From: Colias croceus
Lineage: Eukaryota; Arthropoda; Insecta; Lepidoptera; Pieridae
Direction of reading: 5' to 3'
Assembly: GCF_905220415.1 (NCBI RefSeq)
Contig: NC_059547.1
Span: 6,088,501 to 6,152,500, forward strand
DNA length: 64,000 bases
The notes below the pieces were generated by a model, which ran no database searches, was not told the DNA's origin, and worked only from the letters and a program-made list of their open reading frames with translations. Below, one piece after another: positions 43,901-56,245 of the stretch (within the stretch, counting starts at the first letter, position 1; each line of letters opens with the position of its first letter). The translations under genes were made by a program, and so were the position numbers.

Positions 43901-45918
43901 TCTAGTTATTGAGTAGGTACGTTAATGAATTAAGATACTAAATAACTTTTAATATTTATTTTAATCTTAATTTTTCCGTTTATTTACACTATCCACACGT
44001 GAAGTGTAATTTGCAAAGAATATTGAATAAATAAAATAATAATAATAGTTAAAAAAAAACTAAAAAACACGCTTTTTATATAAAACCGAACTAAAAAATA
44101 GAAAATTTTATCAAATTAGTGTATTGTCATCGGTCCTCAATAAATCTACAAAGTTTGAACGAAATCTGGCCGTTTAAAGTGGGTCAAAATCGCGCCCAAA
44201 GAAGTCGGTTACAAACGTACAAACATACAGGTTATATAGTTATATATATTACTTCAAGCTAATATAAAGCGTGGCAAAAAATACTTTTGTGATTCCTTGC
44301 AATCATGAGTTTACATTGCAAGTTGCAACAATATTTTAACATTACAATCGTGTTTTTTTAATACACAATTCTATCAAATGCGACGATTCTGTATTGTTTG
44401 GATCATGTTTGGACTATGAACCATATGTAATTGTTTTCTAGATTGCTAGCTCAAGACGCAGAAAAGCTGCAGTTCTGCGCCGAAGTGCGATGGGCCGAAA
44501 GAGACAATGGCGCCATCTGGGTCTTGTCCACAAGATTCCACAAATTCTTCAAGAGAAGTGTCTCCAAACATGAGGTAAAATAGTTATGCATTGTTTAAGG
44601 AAGTATGTTTGAGAATGTGTCCGTAAAAATACTTAGATTAGAGTAAGGTGTCATAAAACGGAGAAAGGATATCTATCAGATATGTGGACTACAAAATAGA
44701 TAGAGAGAAAAATAAATAGTTTGTAATGTTAACGTAATAATATTTTTTTTTTACCTTGAAAATAACTAAATTCAATATTCATGAAATAAATATACTTATG
44801 TATACCTATAAGGTAAATCCAAAAAAAAATATTTACCAAGGGGAAAGAATTATCAATAGTTTAAAATACTTGGAGGTAAATTTATGAAAAATTTGCGTAC
44901 TTATCTCTGACATAATTCAGTAAAATGTACCCTAGATAGCTTACTATCAACATGCAGAATATATTGGAAACTCCATTCATATATAATATATATGTTCTTA
45001 TCATTCGATGCATTATTATCCTCCGTGTGGGGATTTCTTTGTAGACCGTAGTAGAGAGTATTTATGAGATGATGTTGCACGACTTGAAATTATAATATTA
45101 TTTCCTTTAATATGCAACACATGACGCTATAATTAATGTGACTGAAAATCCTTATATAAGTGCAATAATAAAATTCCATAAATTATTCAACGGCAGGAAT
45201 TTTCAATAAAGTAAAAACCAATGTAGTTTGTACATATATTAATTTTGATAGGGCGTAATAAATGATTTTTTTTAGTTATACATATTATATTATCTACTTA
45301 TAAGTATATCTTACTTACCTATTAGTATATCTTACTTCATTTTATCCTATTAAAAATTGAATGATTAAAGTATGAAAATGTAGAGCCGCGTGAAATTCAC
45401 GCGAGAACTACTCATGGCCGGAAGGATAGTTTAGTAGTTAGTATATCAGTAAATAATAATATATGACCAAATATTAAGCCTTTTCAAAATCTTCCTTTTC
45501 ATCAGGAAACTTGACTCGCTCTTCAGCGTTCTTTAAATGAATTTTTTTTAATTACTAGCGGTCCGCCCCGGCTTCGCCCGTGGTACATATTTCGCAATAA
45601 AAAATAGCCTATGTCCTTTCTCGGCTATTAAAATATCTCCATACCAAATTTTATGCAATTGGTTCAGTAGTTTAGGCGTGATTGAATAACAGACAGACAG
45701 ACAGAGTTACTTTCGCATTTATAATATTAGTATGGATGTTAGTGATTAACAACTGATTTCTTTGTATTATTATCCTACTGCCTTATTTAATAATTTGTAA
45801 CAAATTTCAGATTAACCTCCGAATAATGCGAGTGGTAGAAGGAGGGTATGGCGGCTATGTCTCTCTGCAACCACATTTACAGAGAAGATCAACTGCTAAC
45901 ATCACAGCGAACTTTTGA
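34716..45918 (+). CDS. yellow/MRJP-family secreted protein (7 exons, complete; subfamily unresolved)
   Basis: Exons are 34716-34985, 36655-36852, 40840-40987, 43014-43200, 43641-43835, 44442-44574 and 45811-45918. All introns are GT-AG and phases agree, giving 412 residues and TGA. The signal peptide MWPKAILSFACLAVASAS is followed by VNQWNFLQFDFP, the usual yellow opening. The MRJP domain fills the rest: PENTVPTGLEIGWDRLYLG, YPDWSWH, RLWVLDAG, VCPPKILVFD (Cys142), IIVYDGRRDNAWRVTH, LMDGVVGLTHSP, NPITNSH, IWVLSTRFHKF and INLRIMRV. N-glycosylation sequons sit at residues 106 and 407. It is clearly distinct from yellow-e and from the yellow-g-like neighbour; yellow-h, yellow-e3 or a lepidopteran-specific branch are possible. 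Secretion and a cuticle or pigment role are inferred from family. Intron 2 contains a dead mariner. Confidence 0.9.
36655..36852 (+). CDS. yellow-family gene 2, exon 2
   Basis: The exon encodes residues 91-156: AYPDWSWH, GLISVYRVRADRCNRLWVLD and RVCPPKILVFD, the core family block, with sequon NCT at 106. The acceptor is TTCCCAG and the donor TTG|GTATGT. Confidence 0.92.
37763..39055 (-). mobile_element. mariner transposon, decayed
   Basis: The element is 1293 bp with TA on both flanks (37761-37762 and 39056-39057). Its inverted ends share GGTCCCAAAA-type sequence and CCGACCTRAC. It lies in intron 2 of the second yellow gene, with its transposase antisense to that gene. Its ends differ from those of the 19276-20565 copy, so it is a separate lineage. 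Confidence 0.85.
37828..38895 (-). pseudogene. mariner transposase, frameshifted
   Basis: Coding runs in at least three frames. An N-terminal piece (MEKIGLRYVIQYFHLKGLSP) comes first, then a middle piece with RWVPRLLTLEQKQR and MDETWVHYF, then a C-terminal piece with HRDIAPVHTS and YSSDLAPSDYFMFP. The second catalytic block reads HRDIAP where HxDNAP is usual, an Asn-to-Ile change. Spacing between the last two Asp residues is 34, as in mariner. Frameshifts make it non-functional. Confidence 0.85.
39056..40839. other. Rest of yellow gene 2 intron 2
   Basis: At 39717-39892 is a repeat fragment (CACTTTTGAAACGTC, CGATTCGGAAAGCAG, GGCAAGAAACTC) also found in diverged form at 52321-52552. The rest shows no gene. 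Confidence 0.5.
40840..40987 (+). CDS. yellow-family gene 2, exon 3
   Basis: The exon encodes SIYFPRELLRPASLLTNIVL, then NVFAYISDTVAPG. The acceptor is GTTTCAG and the donor CCAG|GTAAAT. The following intron (40988-43013) is AT-rich without recognised elements. Confidence 0.9.
43014..43200 (+). CDS. yellow-family gene 2, exon 4
   Basis: The exon encodes IIVYDGRRDNAWRVTH, MYPDPDLGEYDIGGDKFTLM and DGVVGLTHSP, then LLYYQPLATDR. The acceptor is TTTCAAG and the donor ACAG|GTAAGG. Confidence 0.92.
43641..43835 (+). CDS. yellow-family gene 2, exon 5
   Basis: The exon encodes LFSVSTAVLASG, VGRKSSQGLGIAVDP and TETAVAAWNPITNSH. The acceptor is ATTTCAG and the donor ACAG|GTAAAT. Confidence 0.9.
44045..44225. 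repeat. Short lepidopteran repeat in intron 5
   Basis: The segment AAAACTAAAAAACACGCTTT ... GAACGAAATCTGGCCGTTTA ... AAGAAGTCGGTTACAAACGT is recognised as a common moth repeat. Boundaries are approximate. Confidence 0.45.
44442..44574 (+). CDS. yellow-family gene 2, exon 6
   Basis: The exon encodes LLAQDAEKLQFCAEVRW, IWVLSTRFHKFFKRSVS. The acceptor is TTTCTAG and the donor GAG|GTAAAA. The following intron (44575-45810) is AT-rich apart from the Helitron-like copy at 45554-45736. Confidence 0.9.
45554..45736 (-). mobile_element. Helitron-like copy in last intron of yellow gene 2
   Basis: The copy begins ACTAGCGGTCCGCCCCGGCT and ends TAATATTAGTATGGA, the reverse of the copy at 26071-26254. 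It includes a CAGA run. It lies 75 bp upstream of the final exon. Confidence 0.65.
45811..45918 (+). CDS. yellow-family gene 2, exon 7 (C-terminus)
   Basis: The exon encodes INLRIMRVVEGG, then a basic, Gln-containing tail ending NITANF before TGA at 45916-45918. The acceptor is ATTTCAG. Confidence 0.88.
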   Translation: MNLRIMRVVEGGYGGYVSLQPHLQRRSTANITANF

Positions 45919-45949
45919 ACATATAACATAAACGCCTCGGAGCCATATT

Positions 45950-45955
45950 AATAAA
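45950..45955 (+). promoter_or_regulatory. Polyadenylation signal, yellow gene 2
   Basis: AATAAA is the first such hexamer after the TGA, about 31 nt downstream. Later copies also exist (for example near 46335), so use is not certain. Confidence 0.4.
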
Positions 45956-48900
45956 AAATGTAATAGTAAATTTATTTTAAATATATTTTGGAATTTTGAA
46001 ATATCAGTGCTCTAGAAAAATTATTAATCAAATATTGCTGACATTTATACACTTTTAAAAATCAATTCAATGTATTATACTCGCTCTTCGTATCATTTAG
46101 AGTTTAGACAATAAGCTCTACTTTTTTCTATTCAAATAATAATTAAACTCATATATAGAAAGGCTATTTTAACATAACTTCACAACTAAAAATTATCATT
46201 ATTTAATTGTATTTTATTTAACTTCCTAATGTGCAATTTTGTGTGTACTTATATATTTTATAATAAGCTCATTTTATTTTAAGTAAATTATACTTTTTGT
46301 ATGTATGTTTGCGTGTCTGCATTCTAAAAGATGTAATAAACTATAAACATTTTAACAAAATTGAAACGAAGCCAGTTTTGAAGTCATATTCTAGAAATAA
46401 TTGTATTATGTTACGTGTGTAATAATAATTTATATTGATTAATCATTAAACTATTATACCTTCAGTCATAAAGGTCTTCTCTAATATGCTTAGGCTCTAG
46501 TCTTTACGGAATTAATTTTGCCCATATGTTTTGGTATAATCGACTAGGTTAGTCGACAAAAAGTTTTATTGTAAAGTAATTTTATATAATTCAAATAAAT
46601 AAAGATAAATTTAAACGATGGCCATTACACACCGAAAATAGTAACTCATAGCAGTAATATTATGTGTTTTAATTATACAAAGTAGGAATGGTGTTAATTT
46701 AAAAAAATAGATTGTACAATAACCAAATTTCCTATCTACAGTTACCGTATGTAATTACCAAAACATTTAATTTAGAATAATGAGTAGACTTTGAAGGATG
46801 CATGAATATTGAATATATTGTATGTAAATGTAATATATGACACAAAAATATGTTCCACACTATACGTATGTGTTAACACAGAAGCTTAGGATAAAGTTAT
46901 TCACTTTACCGATTTTGTATTTTTATACAATAAAAATTGAGGAATACTATAAATTGTTTTTAATTTTCCTGAAATGACAAATACATGAACAATATTATTA
47001 TAAATGCAAAAGCTTGGATTTCAAATTTTGTTTGAACTTTGTTGATAATAATCATAAATAGACATATCGATGCAAATTTACGAAAATATGAATGCATGAT
47101 GGATTAGCTCTTACTTGTTGATGTTAAAGTAGCTATTAATGTTATTTGTATAATGATGTTATATTTTATACTTAAATTAGATTACCTGTGATTTGTTGAA
47201 TTACCAAATAATAATCAGAATGCTTTAAAGAAAGTTGCACAATAAAAATTTTTAAAAAAAGCTACTTAAAAATAGATGCTGAGTCATTAATATCATAAAT
47301 ATTAAATTCCTTTTACCTAGACAGTTTTATCCCGAAAATCCCATGGCAACGTTTTTCTTTGACTACGCAGGCGTAGCCGAGGTGGAGTCGTATGCCTACA
47401 GCTTGTCACAAATAAGAATTGCAGCTATGACTACCTAGTACCTCATAAGTAAATAATAATTATCTTAAATTCTTATCTTACTAAACTTATTTAAAATAGT
47501 ATTTTAGACTCATAAGTTATTAATCAAATTCGTGGCATGGGCTTTCCTCTACGAATAAAAATGGAGTTTCCTAATTCAACAATATGTCTGGGAACTCCCT
47601 ATTTAGTGCTATTATTTATTATGTATTAAGAGAGGAATAGATAAGAGGAAGGAATAGATAGGAGTTGTTTGGTTTTGTGAAATGTTATGTTAATACACAA
47701 ATATCCAGGAATGGAATGTACATAGTATGTATACTGTATTAAATCACCCTAATAACAAGATTAGTGGGAGCGGAGTAGCGAAGAAAATAGGTGCAAAAAA
47801 TTCCTTTCAAAATAAACCAAGTTGCATGGGTCAGCTGTTAGCTAGAGGTATTCCTTGAACTTACTCTAATAATATTTGGCGCTTACTTAAAATAAATATT
47901 AAAAGTGGCATCAGCACTATATTACGCATTTTGATAGACACTTTGATATAAACAAATACTTCACCTGAATCTTCCATGGTTTTTACCAATAAAATAAATT
48001 GATACAGCAGGTACAGTATTCCAACATATAATGCGCATTCAGATCTTCGCTAATTATCGTATTTCCAGAAACACCCGAATCACCCCGAATCATTGAATCG
48101 TAAGTGCCCTAAACAATGCACTTGCATCTTGCACCTTGTTCAAAAGAAATGGGAGTCAATTCAGAGTCATACACAATCGAAAACAATTCAGGCGATAGGT
48201 GACGGTAGCCTGTCAGTCAAAAAATTAAAAAAACCGTCAGTCGTCTTTATACATTGGTGGTGACCGCACGTATTATCTCTGTATGGAATTATACAGAGCT
48301 GCTGTTACATATATACATACCCTTGTTAGTTTTGTTTCAAAGTTGAATTTTCCGAATAAAATGATTATTTACACAGGTAGCAGATAGCAATGGGAAAAGT
48401 GAAAATTAATATGAGCATAATGAAAGTTTTGAACATTTACAATATCAGAAATAGAGATAATACCTGATTCTGTAAATCCTTTGGACTTAGATTTAAATGA
48501 TTAGAATTATATAATTTAAATGTAAACCAGTGTTTGAAAATCATTTTTTAATATAAACTTTGTCATTTTTTATCTTCCATATATATCCATCATTACGCCA
48601 GCTTCAGTAAGACACTTTAATAGTTCTAAGAATTTTCCGAGTAAATCAATACGACATCGATACGACATATATTCGCAATCGTGTGGCTTATTCTCGCTAT
48701 TAACTTACATTGAATTATCGAAACAAATTTCGTTACTTATCTCTTTTACCATAAAATCACAATAAAACTCATAATTCTAATAAACTATGCATGAAGAAAA
48801 TACATTATCATCTTCGGAGGCTCGGGGAATATGACAGTTGCCGAACAGTGACGAATTTTTCTATGCGCATTATCAGTTTGGGAGTACTGTATATACTTTG

Positions 48901-51420
48901 GAAATCCTGCCAGATTGATAAGAGATAAAATGCTGTAGTTATCTATCATTACCTACAGGCGTAGCCTTTTGTCTGACGGTCAACGTTGTATGTTTTAATA
49001 ATTTATTTTTCTTTTCCTCTTTAAGAAGGACATTATAGCGGTCATCGGTTTAATTAATGCAATAAATAATACATTTAATACTATTCTTACTTTTCATTAC
49101 CTACTTCTAAAATAATTATAAAAATAGTAGGTAAATAGAAATTTCATATTTTTACATTAATTTTGAACGTTTTATTTCCAATGCTAACCTTAAAAATCCA
49201 ACAGATACCTCACCTTGCTTGCTTAGGACAAAAAGATTGGGAATACCTATTTACCAAAAATATATTTTATCGTATTAGGTACTTAGGTAGTCTACTTACC
49301 TATAATCTATCTATTTTTTTATCGACTGAATTGAAATCTATCTATTTTTTTTATAGAGATGGATGGAACTTTTGCAAATCTAATTTAATAATAAATCATA
49401 TTTTATATTTTAAATTAAATTCGCTACAACTTATATTAATAACTAATCCGTTTTTGTTGCTAAAGATTACGTTAGGGAATTACCTACGAGGTCGTGACTG
49501 CAAGATGCTACCCGTATGTGAAAATAACAAACTGGGTTTATGGACGGGAAAATACGCATTACCTTTTAGAACGACCGTAATGATTATTTGAAAATGATTA
49601 GTTTGCAAAAATAACTTTGAGTAAATTATTTATTGTAGGTATGTGTTTATATTACAGCCAACTGGTTCAGTTGATTCATCATCAACAGTCTAGGCTTATT
49701 ATAGTTTTACTAACTGCATGTATGATATCCAGCCCTATAATAAAATAGCTATTTGGATCTAGTACATCTACTTAATTATTTACCTAGACTAAAATTTAGA
49801 CGCGAATGTATTTTGCTCTTACATTATTCCTCAGAATTTGCTTACCTAGGTACGTTTTATTCAAGGTTTTATTCAAAAATGAAGAAATCGAAGCAAGGTA
49901 TGGATGATGTTATGATTGACCCGAGCAATTTAAACAATAAAACATCGTAATTATTTTGAAATTTGATACAGATAATTTTTTAATTTGTTCTTTAATTATT
50001 TGTATACTTATTACGTGAATGTTATAAGCCAGTCAATTCAGATATGGAAACGCAGTTTCCTCAAACATGTCATCATCATTTTTCTTACAAAGGATTTCAT
50101 TTGAATACAATCCGCACCATCTGTATGAAAACTTTTCAATGGAACTTACGAAATGACTTACAGCTCGTACCTACTATAAAGGCTCACTTTATGCTATGGC
50201 TCTTAGTATCCCTGAACATAAACTGTATGGGGACTTTCTAGAAAATACCACTAATAACCTTAGAATGTGGACTAATCCTTCACACTAACAGTTTCGCGTG
50301 TGTTTATGAGCGATGGAAATCTTGAAAAACTTTAGTATTAGGTGGCTTACACAGTAGGTACGTATCACAGTACGTATGCTTATTTGGTTGCTCTACCATA
50401 ATGATTTTTTAAACATCAGAGTTGGTGAAAAAAAGATAATTGTCTCTAAATAATTCCTATGCTTCTTCGCCTCAAACGACTCAAGTGCGCCGTCAAATAA
50501 AAATATATATTTATTTTCGTATTTCATTTTTGCCATATTTAATTACTGTAACCACAAGATTGACGGTTTGTTTGTAGACCGGGAATACAGAAAACTATAA
50601 TTGGTACTCCATCAATCATTATCATATTCGCAATCTTTTTTTAGAAGTGTGTTATAAAATGTATGAAATGATAATTTTTAATAACCAATGTACTTATGAT
50701 TATAATTTTAAAAATAGATTTGCACGAATTTACAATATACAGCTGATACAAAAAATAGTGAATGTGAACAATAAAATATAAATCTTAATCAATCTAAGTC
50801 AGTGTATTTTTTATAAAGAAATAATCTATATTCAAATTCTTTCGGTATTATTGAACTAAAATAATGCGGATATGAATAACATAATGCTAAAACTTGAAAT
50901 TGCATTGGCTGCGTCTCGCCGGCTGATATTACAAAGGCTAATAAAAATATTTTCGCTGCTACACTTAGTAGCGAGAATTTTTATTTAATGTTTAGAGGAA
51001 ATGCTCGTATGCAGTATTTTAAGAACCGCAAATATAAAAGCTTTTTGGCGTTATTTCTCTGTACAAAAGCTGTCCGGAATCGGTCACATAATGCACAGAA
51101 TACTTATATGTGTAGTAGCTAAAGGCTAAATGCAGCTAAATGTATAATTTTCGTAACAAGTAAATAAATAGATATTAAATTATATAAAAAAAAACAGATT
51201 TTTAAAAATAAGCAGATATTGTCTATGTCATTTATTACAATATCTAAGAGATTATTTCATATATTTTAAGTTCACAGAAACATGTACGTATGTTACGATC
51301 GCATATAATTTATTATATTTGTTTTTTTATAAGTGAGAAAATTCGTCACTACCAACTGGCCGACTTTGGTTACAAAATTCTTTATTTTTATTAAAAAATT
51401 GAGCATTTGAGTTTTTTTAA
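45956..51420. other. Intergenic AT-rich region
   Basis: No gene supported. At 47323-47392 is a remnant of a Helitron-like 3' end (TTTTATCCCGAAAATCCCAT, then GACTACGCAGGCGTAGCCGA). A 142-codon open frame at 49163-49591 lacks family similarity, starts at a non-ATG codon and is AT-driven. Confidence 0.5.
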
Positions 51421-51658
51421 TCCATACTAATATTATAAATGCGAAAGTAACTCTGTCTGTCTGTCTGTTACTCAATCACGCCTAATATACTGAACCAATT
51501 TGCATGAAATTTGGTATGGAGATATTTTGATACCCGAGAAAGGACATAGGCTACTTTTTATCCTGGAAAAACGACGCTATCCCGGAAATCCCACGGGAAC
51601 GGGAACTATGCGGATTTTTCTTTGACTACGCGGGCGAAGCCGCGGACGGAAATCTAGT
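51421..51658 (+). mobile_element. Helitron-like non-autonomous copy
   Basis: The copy starts TCCATACTAATATTATAAAT and ends CTAGT (51654-51658), after a GC-rich CGGGCGAAGCCGCGGACGG. It is the longest and best preserved of this family in the window and has a CTGT microsatellite at 51454-51469. Confidence 0.7.
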
Positions 51659-52320
51659 TAATCATAAAGTCGTTTTTTCGCTTAGACTTAGCTTTTGTCA
51701 TTATCTTGAAATTTAATTTTATGTTACATATTGTCTGTGCATAAAAGTCACTTTCAACTTCTATAAATAGATTAATTAAATAGTGTTATTGCAGTTAATT
51801 TTAAAAGTACGGAACTGTTGTATAGTATATTATTTGACAAGAGCTCAACACATTTGTACTTGACGTCAAGTTGTGTTTACATGAATATATATTTTTTTGG
51901 AAAATCAATGTTCAAAAAATTTAATGTAGTACGAAGTCCATCAGGCATGTTTCTCTAAAAACCACTTAAGTAAGCTAACTTATGGAAGCAAAAATTATAC
52001 TTTTAGATAAAATTTATTACTTACCTCTTTATGAATGAACTCTCACTAGGTATGCGCGATAAGGGTGTATGACCTTATCTTACCTACCTAGTGCCCTATC
52101 TTTTTTTATTATTATTTACAATATAGTACCTAATATTATATACGTTGGTTATGAGACAATATTTATGGAGGCTGAAAGAGGGTCAAATTTTATAGTGAAT
52201 AAATATTTATCTACTAATTTAAACTACAAATTACACAACTCAACTCATTATAAAGAAGATTAACATTGAGAATAAGTGCCATTGTTATGATACTTATAAC
52301 GGAAAACATAGCGCATTATG

Positions 52321-52552
52321 TTTATGGGGCTAAACTTTTATTGGGTAATAAAAATATGCAGATTTTCTTGAAGAAGACCCATACACAAGTACACACAAAA
52401 GTTACATTGTAGGTACCTACATAATAGTCGAAATAATAATTTAGAATCGTCGCGATCTACCATTTTCCACCTGTTTGGAAAGCAGTTTTTACAGACATGA
52501 GAGAAGAGCCGGCAACTCACTTTGTATAGCTCTTTTAAATCATGTCAATATT
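52321..52552. repeat. Diverged repeat related to 39717-39892
   Basis: Shared phrases are TTTGGAAAGCAGTTTTTACA, GAGCCGGCAA and a terminal GCTCTTTT. It is probably a fragment of an abundant lepidopteran retroelement tail. Sequence to about 53700 shows no gene. Confidence 0.45.
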
Positions 52553-53725
52553 ACAATAGATATGCACAGTAGAGTTTTGTAGTAGACGCAGTAGTGTGTA
52601 AGGTCTTGGTTTCTACTATCCGCAAGTTTCCTGCGACTTAGAGATTAAACCGTCAGATAGTTAAAATATTTCCTCTGCTATGAAATAATCCAAAATCAAA
52701 TGCAACTTACGATGAGTCATTAGTCATTACGGATTCATTATCACTAATATGTATTATCTATCATTTTTTCATTCCAAAACCATTTATCAAATAGCGTACT
52801 TTTCCTTAAAAGTTGTTGCAATGATTCTACTTGAGTAATTTCATTATTTTTGTATCCGGCTATTGTTAATTGTATTTATGAGCCGCACAGAAGCCCAGTA
52901 TTAGAACTCCGACATTCGCGTTGTCGGGACTTCTAACCCGTGTAAAATAAAAAAAAATAAAAATCGTAAATAAACCTCGAAGAAGTGGTCAAGGTTTATA
53001 TTATAGCTTCAAATATCAGTGTGAGTTTATAGTGGAATTGCATTTAATATTTCAATTAACATAATAAACTAACTATTATACAAAACAACAATGCCACAAA
53101 TAATATCTAATTACCAATGAATTATAGTCAATATATAGTGTGTACGACAATATAAATAAACTAGTTTTTTATATATGTGATAAGACAGACAGACATTAAG
53201 ATTTTTATTTGAAAGGTTCTTAGGTGACCTGAACTTCCGCGTGTTTTATTTATAAAACAATAAATGAAAGGAGGTTGTACTTCATTTAGTTTGAGCAACT
53301 TTACGCATAAAATAACCGTCCCACAAATAAAATACGAGTATATTCGAGTGTTGGTGAAGTGGTGTAATGTGCATAATTTATGAACTATTGTATACTTATG
53401 GTGAAAAAATTGCTCAACTAAAATAACACAAACCCATTTAAACTAATTAAAATTTAATTTGAATACAACTACATAATTAAATTAGTTGCAGCTAGCATAA
53501 ATTATGCGTTTTTTATACATTTTTTTAATTTATTGCTATGAATTAATTAAACAAAATATTTCACATTAAGAGTTTCCTCCATATAAATGAGTATTTATGC
53601 TTATGAATATCAAAGTCACAAAAAATCTGCATCATTCGTATCGGGTTACTGCGGCATACCTACCTACTTATCTAGTATATACGGCAAAGGTTCAAAGTTG
53701 AGGAACTTATTGTAAATTAAAATCG

Positions 53726-54524
53726 GTCTCTAAATGGGGTGAAGCTAATTTAGTCGGGTTCAACTCTTCAAAAACACAGGCTTGTCTGTTTACAGCTAAG
53801 CGCACTGGTTTCGGTCTAACACCTAGTTTTCAGAATGTGTCCTTGAACTTATCCAACGAGCTGGAGCTTCTAGGCCTTACACTCTCTTCTAGCCTGAATT
53901 TCAAGAGCTTCATTGAGTCCAAAGTACAAGTTGCAGCTAAGAAGCTCGGAATACTCTCTAAGGTGAGGGAGTTCTTCACACCGGAACAGCTCTTAAACCT
54001 ATACAAAGCCCAGGTTCGCTCCGGTGTGGAGTACTGCTCTCATCTTTGGGCAGGGGCAGCTAAATATCAACTCAACGCTTTGGACTCCATCGAAAAACGA
54101 GCGATTAGACTCATTGGAAACGAATCCTTAACCGCATGCAAACTGCATAGTCTAGAACATCGTCGGAACGTAGCCAGTTTGGCGGTTTTCTACAGAATCT
54201 TTCACGGCGAATGTGCTGAAGAACTGCATAACCTGTTGCCAGCTGCTCCTTTTTATCATCGAGGGACTCGACGCCGGGCCGGTCTCCACCCTTATGTCAT
54301 CGACATCCCACCCATACGCACTAAGCGTTTCGCTTCTTCCTTTCTTATGCGTACTGGTAAGGAGTGGAACAATCTTCCGGCTTCCGTTTTTCCCAGAAAC
54401 TACAATCTGGATTTATTCAAGAGAAATGTGAATAGACACTTATTAGGCAAACATGCTCCATCCTAGACCACGCTTGTCGCTTTCCATCAGGCGAAGCGAT
54501 GGTCAAATGCTTGCCTAATCCTAA

Positions 54525-54555
<31 letters not shown>
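53726..54555 (+). mobile_element. 5'-truncated non-LTR retrotransposon (LINE)
   Basis: The remnant contains the 3' end of a reverse-transcriptase ORF, a short 3' UTR, and a pure 28-base A tail (54528-54555). The 5' part of the element is missing, as is usual for incomplete reverse transcription. Target duplications were not found. Confidence 0.75.
53837..54466 (+). pseudogene. C-terminal part of LINE reverse transcriptase (Jockey/CR1-like)
   Basis: The open frame runs 209 residues to a TAG and reads upstream in frame to about 53726 (WGEANLVGFNSSKTQ). It includes LELLGLTLSSSLNF, ARSGVEY-type and LDSIEKRAIRLIG blocks, HRRNVASLAVFYRIFHGEC and EWNNLPASVFP, typical of the region after the polymerase palm in Jockey/CR1-type LINEs. 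The catalytic FADD box and endonuclease are absent, so it cannot be autonomous. Confidence 0.8.
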
Positions 54556-56237
54556 TAAATGAAAACAAAGGTCTCATTAGAGGATAATTCAGAAAATCGT
54601 ACTCATAACGCACTATCTATATGGGTTGGATATTATAATAAGTATTGGGGCGTGTTTCATCACAGTCCGAACTCGTCTCGCAGTGGAGTCACTCGTTTAT
54701 TTATTGTGATTTTATCGTTATTAAGGAATAAAAAAAATCGTAATTTATGCATGCGCAATTCCGCGTTTTGCGCTATTAAACCAAGTGATAGAGGTTTTGT
54801 GTACGTCAAGGTATGTTCATTTTTTTATTAATTTTTATTGGTAGATGCGGTAGATGGAACACAAACGTGATAGATATACTTTTCGATCTATATTATATTA
54901 TTCCTAAAAAAGTCTTATTTAATTTAGGAATGAGTATCTACTTAATTAAAATTTAAACGGTTATTTTAAAAACAAGACGATACTCAACCAAAAATTTATA
55001 CTAAAACTAATTTCATTATAGATTTAATCAATTATTTCATCTTAAATTGATCATTTGGAATGGGTATTTTTTATCCTACGCCTTTTCTAAATTTTTATTT
55101 CATCTAAATTACTACTCTAACTTTAAGCTACTAACAAATCTTTACTCATCAATATAAATTATTGAACTTTGTTTGAAATCTATGAAGCATCCATCAGAAG
55201 CAAATAATTTATTTAAATTTTAAAGAGAGGACACACCTCCAATTTGCATTAATTACCGAAATAATCAAATGATGTCATTCACAGCCAACAAGAATCTAAC
55301 ATCTATATGTAACATATTCATTCTTAAATTATTAAAGTAATAAAAATATTTAAATATTAATTTTATATCATACCGATCCTTGTCGTCACATTTCATAGAA
55401 AACCGGTCAACGGATTAGCGCATCAATGTACGTAATATCTACGTATAAATTATTATTTTTACACGTTTCAAAATGCCGCGGGATATAGCATAATTTGCCA
55501 TTGATAAATATGAGAGATTCGAAACACTTTACCGAATTTTTAAAGCTCAAATTTTTCATTCATCATCATGCATTCTTATAAAATAAAATACAAATACATA
55601 ATTTTTAATAAGTTTCAAGTATTCGTTATTATTTTATACTTGTTAAAAATATATTACTGAAAGTACAATAATATTAAAATACCAGTTCACCAAAGTAATG
55701 GTAACACCAACATGGGCTTTTCCAGTCTTCAGTTTTACTGTACTAACCACAAAAGTAATGATAATTATTATTCTCGGTAGAGCCAACTTTCGTTCAAAAA
55801 TTAATGATACGAACTCAATATAACCTACAATTACCTAAGCAACGATTATTTACATACCTTATAACAGTTCTCGTTCTTTTTCGTATGTTTTTTTAATTAA
55901 CAAAAGCATATTATGGTAACAGAATTAGATTTTTTAAACAGAAAAATATATAAGAAGTTACAAGAATAACTTTAATTATTATTTTTATATTTTAAAACGT
56001 TTTACAAACTCAGATTAAAAGGCTGAATATTGACTCAAATAAATAATCTATTCATTCTAATATTAAATATTAGGATAGGCTATTAATAATTATATTTAAC
56101 TTAAGGTTTTAATTAAACCTTACTATGTCTCACGAAGTGTAGGTAACATACCAATCTTACGCATCCACCATGACGTATATTACCTATTTACCTGTAAATA
56201 TGAAAAATATAACCAATAGGCTATTAATTTTGAATTG
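54556..56237. other. Intergenic sequence between LINE and foldback element
   Basis: A 90-codon open frame at 54559-54831 ends next to a donor-like CAAG|GTATGT (54810-54815), but I found no partner exon and no family. The rest is AT-rich and unremarkable. Confidence 0.4.
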
Positions 56238-56245
56238 TAATACAT

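Noticed and set aside
49163..49591. 142-codon open frame, plus strand
   Set aside because: AT-driven composition, non-ATG start, no motif or family resemblance, no splice context.
54559..54831. Possible first exon of a host gene, with a donor-like site at 54810
   Set aside because: No downstream exon, family or start context supports it.
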